Shown here one piece after another: positions 8,378-17,181 of a stretch of 64,000 nucleotides of DNA; the stretch's first letter is position 1; every line of letters starts with the position of its first letter. A program made the translations under genes and the position numbers. The notes under the pieces are model-generated. The model was given only the letters and a program-made list of their open reading frames with translations. It was not told where the DNA came from and searched no databases. The stretch is from Pseudonocardia alaniniphila. GTDB taxonomy: Bacteria; Actinomycetota; Actinomycetes; Mycobacteriales; Pseudonocardiaceae. The stretch is taken from positions 1 to 64,000 of the forward strand of contig NZ_JAKXMK010000032.1 of assembly GCF_022524485.1 (NCBI RefSeq), read 5' to 3'.

Positions 8378-10509
8378 TGGCGCGCCGGAACCGGTTGGCC
8401 GTCGCCACCGAGCAGGCTCTCGACGAGCCGCGCGGCGGTGGGGCGCTCGCCCTCGACCAGCGCGAGGACGGCGTCGACGACGTTGACGACATGTCGCCGG
8501 GCGTAGGCCCGTACGACGGCGACGACCTCGACCCGGAGGCGACCGACGCGAGCGGCGTCGTGGACTTCGGCGCGGTGCAGGTGCCGGTGCCGAAGCGCGG
8601 CACCGTGGCCGTCGAGCCCACGGCCAACGGGCGTATGCAGGCCGTGCACGTCGCACTGCCCGAGGGCCGGCTGTCGGTCAGCGCGCTTGCGGCGCCGAAG
8701 TCGTCCAAGCTGTGGCCCGAACTGGCCCGCGAGATCGACACGTCGCTGCGCGAAGGCGGGGCCACGGTCCGGTCGTTCCCGGGCCCGTGGGGCCGGGAGC
8801 TGCACGCCAACTCCGGTGGGGCGAAGTCCGTGTTCATCGGCGTGGACGGGCCACGCTGGATGCTCTACGGCGTCGCCACCGGGCCGGCCGACCACGCCGA
8901 GACGCTCGACTTCGAGCTGCGCCGGATGCTGCGTGCCACGGTCGTGGTGCGCGGGAGAGCGCCCTATCCGGTGCGCACGGTGCTGCCACTGGTGGTGCCC
9001 GAGCCGCTCGCCGAGGCCATGGCTGCCGCGGCAGCCGCCAAGGCAGAGGCGGAGGCCGCGCAGGCGCAGGAGGAGGCCGCGGCTGCTGCGTCCCCGCCGA
9101 CAGCCGCCTCCGCGCCGTCCGGCGCTGCCGCCGTACCGTCCAGCGCTGCGGAACGTCCGGTGCAAGCGCAGGCGCCGGCTCCGCCGGCCACCGAGCAGTC
9201 CGGCGCTGTCCGGCTCGGCGAGCAGTCCGGTGCGGTCCGGCCGGCTCCCCGCCCGCGGCAGCCCGGCCGGCCCGGTCCCGCTCCACGCGAGGTTGCTCAG
9301 CCGGCCGCCTGGAACCAGAACGGTTACGCCCCCCAGCCGGATGCGGAGATCGCTCCGGCACCGGGGCGCGATCGCAACGGGCAGGCGCCGCGGCCGGACG
9401 GCGGGGCCGGCGCTCCGCTGTGGGCAGATCCGGTCCAGCGCATCGCCGACGTGGGCGACGGCGTCGCCGCCGGCCGCGAGCCGGACGACTTCGCCGACGC
9501 CCCCACCGAGATCTGGGGCCCGCTGCCCCCCGACCCGGCCGAGCAGGCCACGGCGGACCGGGCCGGTACGGGCTCCTGGCGGGCGGCCGGGCGGCCGGAC
9601 CGGGTGCAGGAGTCGGGCGGCCACAAGCGCACGCCCGGGTCCGTGTCAGGCGGCTTCCCGACCCAGCCCTGGGCGCTCGACCCGCGCGTGGACGACGCTC
9701 CGGAGTCGTGGGCGGCCCGGAGCGACCGGCCCGAGCTCGCGCGGGGTCGTGCATCCGACCCCGGGATGGACGCGCCGACCGACCCCTGGCCGCTCGCGGA
9801 CGGCTACCACGCGGGTCCTGTGGCCGACGGGCCGGCGGAGGCGTCGCGGTCCCGCGGCAGGAACGGCCACGTCGACGGCGACGTGGCCGCGCCCCGGCGG
9901 CGGGCCGCGGAGAGCGAGCAGTCCCGCCCCGACCTGCGGGCCGTCCCCGAGCCGGTCGACCCGGCGCCGTCAAGCGGCGGGCGCCGGGCGCTCCGCGAGG
10001 ATCGCCTCGTCGAGACGGGCGAGTACGCCGCACCGTCCTCCTCCGGCTACTACGAGACGCCGGGATCCGAGGCGCGGTCCGAGTACGGCGCATCCCGTGG
10101 GCACGGCGATCGGCCGGAGTACGCCGGGTCGCCCGGGTACGGCGAGCAGCCCGACCCGACCGGGCAGCGCGAGTACGGCAGGTCGTCCGGCTACGCCGCG
10201 GAGTCCGAGTACGCGGCGCCGTCGAACAGTGGCAGGTGGCGGGCCGTCGAGCCCTCCGACGACGTCGTGGACGGCGCAGCAGGCGGCGAGTGGCACACGG
10301 AGGTGCGCGAGGCTCCGTTCACCCAGGAGTTCTCGTTCGTCACGGACGCCGATCCGCCTGCGGCCTCGGCCGAGTTCGCCCGTCCCGGTCGGGGCAGGCA
10401 TGCCGCCCCGGAGGCGGGCGACGGCACGCCGGTGACCATGCCGCTGAAGGTCTTCGTGCCGCCTGCCGACCCGGACCGACCCAGCGGTCGGCACCGCAGG
10501 CCCGACTAG
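8377..10509 (+). CDS. DUF3710 protein with a very long disordered C-terminal extension
   Basis: The 710-aa product starts at a GTG overlapping the dut stop. Residues 1-210 form the DUF3710 domain found in Rv2696c, including KSSKLWPELAREI and GPRWMLYGVATGP. From about 211 the sequence changes to low complexity: an Ala/Glu stretch that may form a coiled coil, then 480 residues rich in Pro, Arg, Gly, Ala and Asp. Near 560-625 are Tyr-containing repeats such as SEYGASRGHGDRPEYAG and REYGRSSGYAAESEYAA. Rv2696c-type homologues are about 250 aa. Function is unknown. The stop overlaps tail to tail with the convergent hydrolase gene. Confidence 0.8.
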   Translation: MARRNRLAVATEQALDEPRGGGALALDQREDGVDDVDDMSPGVGPYDGDDLDPEATDASGVVDFGAVQVPVPKRGTVAVEPTANGRMQAVHVALPEGRLSVSALAAPKSSKLWPELAREIDTSLREGGATVRSFPGPWGRELHANSGGAKSVFIGVDGPRWMLYGVATGPADHAETLDFELRRMLRATVVVRGRAPYPVRTVLPLVVPEPLAEAMAAAAAAKAEAEAAQAQEEAAAAASPPTAASAPSGAAAVPSSAAERPVQAQAPAPPATEQSGAVRLGEQSGAVRPAPRPRQPGRPGPAPREVAQPAAWNQNGYAPQPDAEIAPAPGRDRNGQAPRPDGGAGAPLWADPVQRIADVGDGVAAGREPDDFADAPTEIWGPLPPDPAEQATADRAGTGSWRAAGRPDRVQESGGHKRTPGSVSGGFPTQPWALDPRVDDAPESWAARSDRPELARGRASDPGMDAPTDPWPLADGYHAGPVADGPAEASRSRGRNGHVDGDVAAPRRRAAESEQSRPDLRAVPEPVDPAPSSGGRRALREDRLVETGEYAAPSSSGYYETPGSEARSEYGASRGHGDRPEYAGSPGYGEQPDPTGQREYGRSSGYAAESEYAAPSNSGRWRAVEPSDDVVDGAAGGEWHTEVREAPFTQEFSFVTDADPPAASAEFARPGRGRHAAPEAGDGTPVTMPLKVFVPPADPDRPSGRHRRPD

Positions 10510-11297
10510 GAGCGTTCAGCGCGCTCCTGCGCCCCGCCGTGGGCCGCGCGCAGATATCCGAGCACGGCGGCGCGGCCGAGCACGGCGGGGTCGGCGCCGA
10601 ACGCCGCGAGTGGCGCGCTCACCAGCGCCGCGCGCGGCATCTGAGCGCACCAGTGCTCGGCCACCGAGAGCGGGTGCACCGGGTCGTCGACGAGCGCGGC
10701 GATCCCGGCGGGGACGGTGAGCGAGCGCAGGCCGGCCGCGTCGGGCGCCGGCTCGCTCGCCGCCGCATCGAGCGCGTCGGCGAGCCCCGTGCCGTAGCGC
10801 GGCCATGCCCTGGCCAGCTCTGCCGCCAGCCACGGCGGCGAACCTGCACGGGCCGCAGCCACCGCGGCCTCCACCCCGCCGGCGCGGGCGTATGCCGCGG
10901 TGGCCCGGGCGGTCAGCGCTGCCGGGGCGTCGCGTGGTGGCCCGGTCCAGGCCGGCAGTGCGAGAAGCAGGCCCGCGGGTCCGGCGCCTGAGGACTGTTC
11001 GGTCGCCCACACCGCGGCCACGTGCGCGCCGAGTGAGATACCACCCACCAGGACGGGTCCGGGACCGGCCAGTGCGGCGTCCAGCTCGGCCCGGTAGCCG
11101 GCGACCACGTCGCCCCCGGGACGTGGAGCCACGGTCTGCAGGTCAATGCCGAGCGCGCGCAGCGGTGCGGCGAAAACAGCCCGGACGAACACCTCGTCCG
11201 AGCCGGATCCGGGCAGCACGACGGCCCGCGCGGGGCCCCCATGATCAGCGCGGGGACGCGGGGGCCGATACGGTGATTCAGCGCAGGGCTCGGACAC
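10506..11297 (-). CDS. Alpha/beta hydrolase fold protein (Rv2695-like)
   Basis: The 263-aa protein has the hydrolase topology: RAVVLPGSGSDEVF (oxyanion region near 24), the nucleophile elbow GGISLGAH near 90, and a C-terminal His in VAEHW or a nearby strand. The substrate is unknown; the LPGSGSD start resembles small actinobacterial hydrolases of this syntenic position. A GTG at 11297 is used; the divergent OB-fold gene begins 78 bp away. Its TAG shares the palindrome CTAG (10506-10509) with the stop of the DUF3710 gene, so the two genes end on the same four bases. Confidence 0.75.
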   Translation of the reverse strand: MSEPCAESPYRPPRPRADHGGPARAVVLPGSGSDEVFVRAVFAAPLRALGIDLQTVAPRPGGDVVAGYRAELDAALAGPGPVLVGGISLGAHVAAVWATEQSSGAGPAGLLLALPAWTGPPRDAPAALTARATAAYARAGGVEAAVAAARAGSPPWLAAELARAWPRYGTGLADALDAAASEPAPDAAGLRSLTVPAGIAALVDDPVHPLSVAEHWCAQMPRAALVSAPLAAFGADPAVLGRAAVLGYLRAAHGGAQERAERS

Positions 11298-11375
11298 GTC
11301 GCGAATGTTTCTCGGGGGTTACTCTGATGACGTTAGCGGCGCCCGACGATGGGTACCGACCGAGCTGGGGGAGAC

Positions 11376-11753
11376 ATGGCCAGCAACGATGGTGGAGCGT
11401 TCCGCCGCATGCTGCGCAAGTTGACGAGCGACGTCGAGGTTCTCGACGCCGTGGACCTGTCCGAGGACGCGGAGAAGTCCGGGGCGCATCGCGCGTCGGA
11501 GTGCGCCCGCGGCCAGGAGGTCACCATGTTGGGTAGGTTGCGGAGCGTCGAGTTCTGCCCCCAGGATGCGGAGGCATCCCTTCAGGCGGAGCTCTTCGAC
11601 GGCACCGAGGGCGTCACCTTGATCTGGCTCGGTCGCCGGCGCATCGCGGGCATCGAGCCGGGCCGCACGATGCGTGTGCGGGGCCGGATCGCCGTGCGCG
11701 ACGGGCACAAGGTGCTCTACAACCCGTACTACGAGATCTGCCAGGCCCAATGA
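11376..11753 (+). CDS. OB-fold nucleic acid binding domain protein (Rv2694c-like)
   Basis: The 125-aa product consists of a short helical head (FRRMLRKLTSDVEVLDAVDL) and an OB-fold (about 50-125; VTMLGRLRSVEFCPQ, VTLIWLGRRRIAGIEPG, MRVRGRIAV). The arrangement resembles tRNA-anticodon-type OB proteins and the wedge domain of RecG. The ATG at 11376 has GGGGGAG directly upstream; the in-frame ATG at 11349 does not. It is followed at short distance by the DUF3159 gene, as in mycobacteria. It probably binds single-stranded nucleic acid; no specific role is known. Confidence 0.85.
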   Translation: MASNDGGAFRRMLRKLTSDVEVLDAVDLSEDAEKSGAHRASECARGQEVTMLGRLRSVEFCPQDAEASLQAELFDGTEGVTLIWLGRRRIAGIEPGRTMRVRGRIAVRDGHKVLYNPYYEICQAQ

Positions 11754-11783
11754 CCGTAGGAGCCCGATGACCCTGGAAGCGCA

Positions 11784-12440
11784 GTGACCGCAGGTCCACC
11801 GCCGGAGCAGGAGCCCGGCGCAGACAGGCCGCAGCGCGAGTTCCCCACCCTGCTCGAGCAGATGGGGGGCGTGCAGGGCATCGTGGCCTCCACGATCCCG
11901 GTCGCCGTCTTCGTCGTCGTCAACCTGCTGTTCGCGCTGCAGGCTGCGCTGATCGCGGCGCTGGCGGCCGGTGTCGCCATCGCGATCTGGCGCGTCGCCC
12001 GCAAGCAGGCGCTGCAGCCGGCCGTGTCGGGGCTCTTCGCCGTGGGCGTCGCCGCGTTCATCGCCTACCGCACCGGGGAGGCGCGCGCCTTCTACCTGCC
12101 GGGCCTGCTCTTCAGCGCGGCGCTCGGCCTCGCGTTCCTGGTGTCGGTGCTGGTGCGCTGGCCGCTCGCGGGCGTGATCTGGCACGGAATCAACGGCGAC
12201 GGTCAGTCCTGGCGCCGCGACCGGCGCCTGCTACGGGCCTACACGCTCGCGAGCCTGCTGTGGACCCTGGTCTTCGTCGCCCGGGTGGTGGTGCAGGGCC
12301 TGCTCTACAACGCCGACGAGGAGACCTGGCTCGGCGTCGCCCGGCTGGCGATGGGCTACCCGCTCGTCGGGGTGGCGCTGCTCGGCACGTTCTGGGCGGT
12401 GCGCCGCGCGCGTCGCGCCCCGGAGCCCTCTACGCCCTGA
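11784..12440 (+). CDS. DUF3159 integral membrane protein (Rv2693c-like)
   Basis: The 218-aa protein starts at a GTG 30 bp after the OB-fold gene. It has about five hydrophobic helices (VASTIPVAVFVVVNLLFAL, AALIAALAAGVAIAIW, VSGLFAVGVAAFIAY, LPGLLFSAALGLAFLV, YPLVGVALLGTFWAV). The amphipathic head FPTLLEQMGGVQGIVAS is characteristic of DUF3159. Genomic pairing with the OB-fold protein is conserved with M. tuberculosis. Function is unknown. It converges on the trkA gene pair, leaving only 15 bp between the stops. Confidence 0.85.
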   Translation: MTAGPPPEQEPGADRPQREFPTLLEQMGGVQGIVASTIPVAVFVVVNLLFALQAALIAALAAGVAIAIWRVARKQALQPAVSGLFAVGVAAFIAYRTGEARAFYLPGLLFSAALGLAFLVSVLVRWPLAGVIWHGINGDGQSWRRDRRLLRAYTLASLLWTLVFVARVVVQGLLYNADEETWLGVARLAMGYPLVGVALLGTFWAVRRARRAPEPSTP

Positions 12441-12455
12441 CCGACCTCGCCGGCA

Positions 12456-13112
12456 CTAGTAGCCCAGCGCCGCGCGGATGTCCTCCTCCACCGCGGACGT
12501 GGCCACGAACAGCAGTTCGTCGCCCCCCTCCAGCGCATCGTCGGCCTGCGGCACGATCACGCGGCCGCCGCGCAGGATCACCACCAGGGCCGAGTCGGGG
12601 GGCAGCTTCAACGACCGCACCGGCTGGCCTGCCAGTGGCGTGTCCGGGGTGAGCGTGACCTCCACCAGGTTGGCCTGCCCCTGGCGGAACGTGAGCAGCC
12701 GCACGAGGTCGCCGACCGCCACCGCCTCCTCCACCAGCGCGGCCAGCAGGCGCGGGGTGGACACGGCGACGTCGACGCCCCAGTTGTCGCTGAACAGCCA
12801 CTCGTTACGAGGGTCGTTCACCCTGGCGACGACCCTGCGCACGGCGAACTCGGTCTTCGCGAGCAGCGAGACCACCACGTTGACCTTGTCGTCACCGGTG
12901 GCGGCGATCACGACGTCGCAGCTCTCCAGGCCTGCCTCTTCGAGGGAGGCGAGCTCGCACGCGTCGGCGTGCACCCACTCGGCACCTTCGACGGACTCGG
13001 GCTCGATGTTGGCGAGCTCGCGCTCGATGAGCATCACCTGGTGCTTGCTCTCCAGCAGTTCCAGGGCGATCGAACGGCCGACGGCGCCGGCTCCCGCAAT
13101 CGCGATGCGCAT
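12456..13112 (-). CDS. TrkA-type K+ transport regulatory subunit (CeoC-like)
   Basis: The 218-aa protein contains an RCK-N Rossmann domain (IAIAGAGAVGRSIALELL at the start, then an acidic residue at the second strand end, LIERE) and an RCK-C/TrkA-C domain (about 135-218). Such proteins gate potassium channels and transporters in response to nucleotides. ATG 13112 is preferred because AGGAGG (13122-13129 region) lies 10 bases away. The alternative ATG at 13121 is almost on top of that site, although it would form an ATGA overlap with the upstream trkA. It forms a coupled pair with the next gene, as ceoB and ceoC do in M. tuberculosis. Confidence 0.9.
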   Translation of the reverse strand: MRIAIAGAGAVGRSIALELLESKHQVMLIERELANIEPESVEGAEWVHADACELASLEEAGLESCDVVIAATGDDKVNVVVSLLAKTEFAVRRVVARVNDPRNEWLFSDNWGVDVAVSTPRLLAALVEEAVAVGDLVRLLTFRQGQANLVEVTLTPDTPLAGQPVRSLKLPPDSALVVILRGGRVIVPQADDALEGGDELLFVATSAVEEDIRAALGY

Positions 13113-13117
13113 CGTCC

Positions 13118-13780
13118 TCATACCTCCTGCGGCGGAGCAGCCGCAGCCGCCGTGACGTCGCTGACCGTGCCGGAGACGGCGGCGACGTAGACCGTGTCCT
13201 CAGCCTGCACCGCCGTGTCCCCCTTCGGGAGCACTCCCGTGCCGAAGCGCACGATGAAGGCCACGCGGGACCCGGTGGCCGCTTCGAGCTCGCGTACCGG
13301 CCTGCCGACCCAGTCCTCGTGGACGGGCAGGGGCAGGATCGCGACGGTGCCGGTGGGCTCGCGCCACGCCGACGCCACGCCGTCGGGAAGCAGCATCCGC
13401 ATCAACCGGTCGGTGCTCCACGGGACCGTGGCCACGGTGGGGATGCCCAGCCGTTCGTAGACGGCGGCCCGCTTGGCGTCGTAGATACGGGCGACCACGC
13501 GCTCGATCCCGAACGTCTCGCGGGCCACGCGCGCGGAGATGATGTTGGAGTTGTCCCCGCTGGACACCGCCGCGAACGCGTCGGCCCGCTCCACCCCTGC
13601 CTGGATGAGGACGTCGCGGTGGTAGCCCTCGCCGACCACCTGCTTGCCACGGAAGTCGGGGCTGAGCCGGCGGAACGCCTGACGGTCGTGGTCGATCACC
13701 GCGACCTCGTGCCCGAGGCGTTCGAGCCCGTTCGACAGCGAGGACCCGACGCGACCGCACCCCATGATGACGACGTACAA
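13118..13780 (-). CDS. TrkA-type K+ transport regulatory subunit (CeoB-like)
   Basis: The 220-aa product begins from a TTG codon with YVVIMGCGRVGSSLSNGL, a dinucleotide-binding RCK-N domain. An RCK-C domain follows (about 140-210, VGRPVRELEAATGSRVAFIVRFG). It is the upstream member of the trkA pair. The divergent gene 70 bp away encodes a KimA-like potassium transporter, the most likely partner. A mostly Ala and Pro tail ends the protein. Confidence 0.9.
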   Translation of the reverse strand: MYVVIMGCGRVGSSLSNGLERLGHEVAVIDHDRQAFRRLSPDFRGKQVVGEGYHRDVLIQAGVERADAFAAVSSGDNSNIISARVARETFGIERVVARIYDAKRAAVYERLGIPTVATVPWSTDRLMRMLLPDGVASAWREPTGTVAILPLPVHEDWVGRPVRELEAATGSRVAFIVRFGTGVLPKGDTAVQAEDTVYVAAVSGTVSDVTAAAAAPPQEV

Positions 13781-13850
13781 CGCAAGCCTCCCCGGATCGC
13801 GGAAGGAACGCTATCGCGTGGCCGCGTGGTCCACCGCATAGGCTTTGTAC

Positions 13851-15932
13851 GTGTCCAAGCTCGGCGTCGCCGTCAAGCGCGTCCTTGTCGGGAGGCCGCA
13901 GCGCAGCGACCGCCTTGCCCATACGCTCCTACCGAAGCGCATCGCGCTGCCCGTCTTCGCCTCCGACGCCATGTCATCGGTCGCGTACGCGCCGGAAGAG
14001 ATCTTCCTGACGTTGTCCGCGGCGGGTGTCGCCGCGTACGCCTTCGCCCCCTGGGTCGGCCTCGCCGTCGTCGTCGTCCTGCTCACCGTCGTCACGAGCT
14101 ACCGGCAGAACGTGCACGCCTATCCGTCGGGCGGCGGCGACTACGAGGTGGCCACGGTCAACCTCGGGCCCAAGGCCGGGCTGACGGTGGCGAGCGCCCT
14201 GCTCGTCGACTACACGCTCACGGTGGCGGTGTCGATCTCGTCGGCAGCGGCGAACATCGGCGCACTCGTGCCGTTCGTGGGCGAACACAGGGTGCAGTTC
14301 GCCGTGGTGGCGATCCTGATCCTCACGGCCGTCAACCTGAGAGGCGTCCGGGAGTCCGGGGCGGCCTTCGCGATCCCCACCTACGCCTTCATCTTCGGCG
14401 TCGGCGCGATGATCATCTGGGGGCTGACGCGGATCCTGCTGCTCGGGGAGAACCTGGAAGCCCCCAGCGCGAACCTGCACCTGGTGGCGGAGGGCGATGC
14501 GTTCACGGGCCTCGCGCTCGTGCTCCTGGTGCTGCGCTCCTTCACCCAGGGCGCCGCGGCGCTCACCGGAGTGGAGGCGATCAGCAACGGCGTGCCCGCG
14601 TTCCGCAAGCCGAAGTCGCGCAACGCCGCCACCACCCTGCTGCTCCTCGGCACCATCTCGGTGGCCATGTTCTCCGGCATCATCGCGCTCGCGGTGCTCA
14701 CCCACGCGAAGATCGCCGAGTTCCCCGCCACACAGTTCGCCGACGCGCCGCCCGGCTACACCCAGGAGACGCTGGTCGCGCAGCTCGCCGAGGTGGTGTT
14801 CAGCAACTTCGCTCCCGGGTTCTTCTTCGTGGTCCTCGTCACCGCACTGATCCTCGTGCTGGCTGCCAACACCGCCTACAACGGCTTCCCCGTGCTGGGC
14901 TCGATCCTGTCGCAGGACCGCTACCTGCCGCGGCAGCTGCACACCCGCGGCGACCGGCTCGCGTTCTCCAACGGCATCCTGGTGCTGGCGGGCGTCGCGA
15001 TCGTGCTGGTCGTCGGGTTCCAGGCCGACGTCACCCGGCTGATCGCGCTCTACACGGTGGGCGTCTTCACCTCGTTCACCCTCAGCCAGTTCGGGATGCT
15101 GCGGCACTGGAACCGGCTGCTCGCCACCGAGACCGAGCCCGCGATGCGCCGCAAGATGCGTCGCTCGCAGGCCATCAACGGGTTCGGTGCGGCGATGACC
15201 GGCACGGTGCTCGTGATCGTGCTCATCACGAAGTTCACCCGTGGCGCCTGGATCGCGATCGCGGGCATGGCCGTGTTCTTCGTTCTGATGCAGGCCATCC
15301 GACGCCACTACGACCGGGTCTCCGAGGAGCTCCAGGCAGGCGAGACCGACGCCGTGCTGCCCTCGCGCAACCACGCCATCGTGCTGGTCTCCACGCTGCA
15401 CAAGCCCACGCTGCGGGCCGTCGCCTACGCGCGGGCCACCCGGCCCGACGTGCTGGAGGCGGTCACCGTCAACGTCGACGACAGCGATACGAAGAAGCTG
15501 ATGCGCGACTGGGAGAAACGCAAGTTGCCGGTGCCGCTCAAGGTGGTCGAGTCGCCCTATCGCGAGATCACCAAGCCCGTGCTCGACTACGTCAAGCGGA
15601 TCCGCTCGGACAACCCGCGCGACGTGGTCACCGTCTACATCCCCGAGTACGTGGTGGGGCACTGGTGGGAGCAGATCCTGCACAACCAGAGCGCGCTCCG
15701 GCTCAAGGGCAGGCTGCTGTTCCAGCCCGGGGTGATGGTCACGAGCGTGCCGTGGCAGCTGGAGTCCTCCGAGCGCGTCAAGCGCCGTCCCGAGACACCG
15801 CCCGGCTCCACCCGGCGCGGCTACGTGGCCGTGCCGCCGAGCGACGACACCCCGTCGGCCGCGTCGCCCGCGACGCTGCCCGAGCCCGCCGCGCCCTCCG
15901 CACCCGCGGAGCCGGCTCGTCGACGCCTATGA
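13851..15932 (+). CDS. KimA-like APC-superfamily potassium transporter
   Basis: The 693-aa protein has about 12 transmembrane helices (roughly 40-475) and a soluble C-terminal domain (about 495-640). The N-terminal segment VLVGRPQRSDRLAHTLLPK, followed by ALPVFASDAMSSVAYAPEEI, resembles the KimA (YdaO) family of high-affinity K+/H+ symporters. KimA of Bacillus subtilis is a dimer with a USP-like cytosolic domain, consistent with the C-terminal region here. Rv2690c is the positional counterpart. Genes for two TrkA regulatory proteins lie immediately divergent, which supports potassium as substrate. GTG 13851 is chosen over TTG 13845 because AGG at 13840 is better spaced. The stop overlaps the methyltransferase ATG (ATGA). 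Confidence 0.85.
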   Translation: MSKLGVAVKRVLVGRPQRSDRLAHTLLPKRIALPVFASDAMSSVAYAPEEIFLTLSAAGVAAYAFAPWVGLAVVVVLLTVVTSYRQNVHAYPSGGGDYEVATVNLGPKAGLTVASALLVDYTLTVAVSISSAAANIGALVPFVGEHRVQFAVVAILILTAVNLRGVRESGAAFAIPTYAFIFGVGAMIIWGLTRILLLGENLEAPSANLHLVAEGDAFTGLALVLLVLRSFTQGAAALTGVEAISNGVPAFRKPKSRNAATTLLLLGTISVAMFSGIIALAVLTHAKIAEFPATQFADAPPGYTQETLVAQLAEVVFSNFAPGFFFVVLVTALILVLAANTAYNGFPVLGSILSQDRYLPRQLHTRGDRLAFSNGILVLAGVAIVLVVGFQADVTRLIALYTVGVFTSFTLSQFGMLRHWNRLLATETEPAMRRKMRRSQAINGFGAAMTGTVLVIVLITKFTRGAWIAIAGMAVFFVLMQAIRRHYDRVSEELQAGETDAVLPSRNHAIVLVSTLHKPTLRAVAYARATRPDVLEAVTVNVDDSDTKKLMRDWEKRKLPVPLKVVESPYREITKPVLDYVKRIRSDNPRDVVTVYIPEYVVGHWWEQILHNQSALRLKGRLLFQPGVMVTSVPWQLESSERVKRRPETPPGSTRRGYVAVPPSDDTPSAASPATLPEPAAPSAPAEPARRRL

Positions 15933-17101
15933 GCAGCGCGACGGCGCTCGGGACGGACTGGACCGACCGCATCCTCGAACTCGAAGTGGGACCGATCGCC
16001 CACGGCGGCCACTGCGTCGCGCGTTCGGACGGCCGTGTGGTGTTCGTCCGGCATGCGCTGCCGGGAGAGCGCGTGCTGGCCGTGGTGAACGAGGACGGTG
16101 GCGGCTCGTTCTGCCGCGCGGACGTCGTGGAGGTGCTGGAGGCGTCGCCGTTCCGCGTCGAGGCCCCGTGCTCGTGGGCCCGTGCCGGTGGGTGCGGCGG
16201 GTGCGACCTGCAGCACGCCGACCCCGCCGCGCAACGCTCCCTCAAGGCCGACGTCCTGGCCGAGCAGCTGCGCCGGCTCGCCGGCATCGAGCGGCGGGTC
16301 CCCGTCGAGGAGCTACCCGGGGGGCCGCTGGGCTGGCGGCACCGGGTCCGCCTCGCCGTCGACGAGCAGGGGCGGGCCGGGCTGCGCGCGCACCGCAGCC
16401 ACGACGTGCTGCCCATCGCGGACTGCCCGCTCACACCGCCCGGAACCCTGCCGCCCGTGCTCGAGCACGGCTTCGAACCGGCCACAGAGGTCGAGGTCGC
16501 GGTGGACGCCGACGGGCTGGTCCACGCCGGGGACGACGGTCCGGTGATCCAGCGGGCCGCAGGCCGGCGCTGGGAGCTCTCGCCCGGCGTGTTCTGGCAG
16601 GTCCACCCGGCGCTCCCGGACACCCTCGCCGCCGTGGTGGGCGAGTGGGCGCACGCGCCGCGGGGCGGCATCGCATGGGACCTCTACGGCGGCGTCGGGC
16701 TCTTCGCCTCCGTGCTGGCCGATCAGGTCGGACCCAACGGCATGGTCACGGTGGTGGAGTCCTCACGGCAGGCCGTCGCCGACGGGAAGGCTGCTCTCGC
16801 CGACCTGCCCCAGGTGGGATGGCGGGTGGGCCGGGTCGAGCGGGTCCTGGGCAGCCTGGGGCCGCGTCCGGACGTCGTGGTCGCCGACCCGCCGCGCCGC
16901 GGGCTCGGCCGTGAGCTGGTCGACGCGCTGTGCGCCCGGGCTCCCGACCGTGTGGTGCACGTGGCATGCGATCCCGCCGCGCTGGCCCGGGACGTGGCGC
17001 TCTTCGCCGAGCGCGGATTCCGCCTTGCGGAGCTGCGCGCGTTCGACGCGTTTCCGATGACGCACCACTTCGAGTGCGTGGCGCTGCTGGTGCGCGACTG
17101 A
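15929..17101 (+). CDS. TrmA/RumA-type uracil-C5 RNA methyltransferase
   Basis: The 390-aa enzyme methylates C5 of a uridine in rRNA or tRNA using SAM. It shows an N-terminal TRAM domain (about 8-65), an iron-sulfur type Cys cluster (CSWARAGGCGGCDLQ with a further Cys at IADCPL), the SAM site DLYGGVGLFA and the motif VVADPPRRGLG. The catalytic Cys is in VACDPAALARD. The Cys cluster favours the RumA/RlmD branch, but the target base cannot be told from sequence. The same frame is open far upstream to 13319, but that part is a shadow of the transporter gene. The true ATG overlaps the transporter stop. Positional match is Rv2689c. Confidence 0.9.
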   Translation: MSSATALGTDWTDRILELEVGPIAHGGHCVARSDGRVVFVRHALPGERVLAVVNEDGGGSFCRADVVEVLEASPFRVEAPCSWARAGGCGGCDLQHADPAAQRSLKADVLAEQLRRLAGIERRVPVEELPGGPLGWRHRVRLAVDEQGRAGLRAHRSHDVLPIADCPLTPPGTLPPVLEHGFEPATEVEVAVDADGLVHAGDDGPVIQRAAGRRWELSPGVFWQVHPALPDTLAAVVGEWAHAPRGGIAWDLYGGVGLFASVLADQVGPNGMVTVVESSRQAVADGKAALADLPQVGWRVGRVERVLGSLGPRPDVVVADPPRRGLGRELVDALCARAPDRVVHVACDPAALARDVALFAERGFRLAELRAFDAFPMTHHFECVALLVRD

Positions 17102-17181
17102 CTCTTTCCTCGGCCGTCGTGTCCGGCTCGCCGCGATCACGTGGGTGGCCCGCTCGGCGGCCGATCGGCGAGGATCGGGAC

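Noticed and set aside
13319..15928. Very long plus-strand frame (13319-17101) that could be read as one 1260-aa protein
   Set aside because: Only the part from 15929 encodes a recognisable protein (TrmA-type). The rest is antisense to trkA and out of frame within the KimA-like gene, and is Arg/Pro-rich as expected of a shadow in GC-rich DNA.
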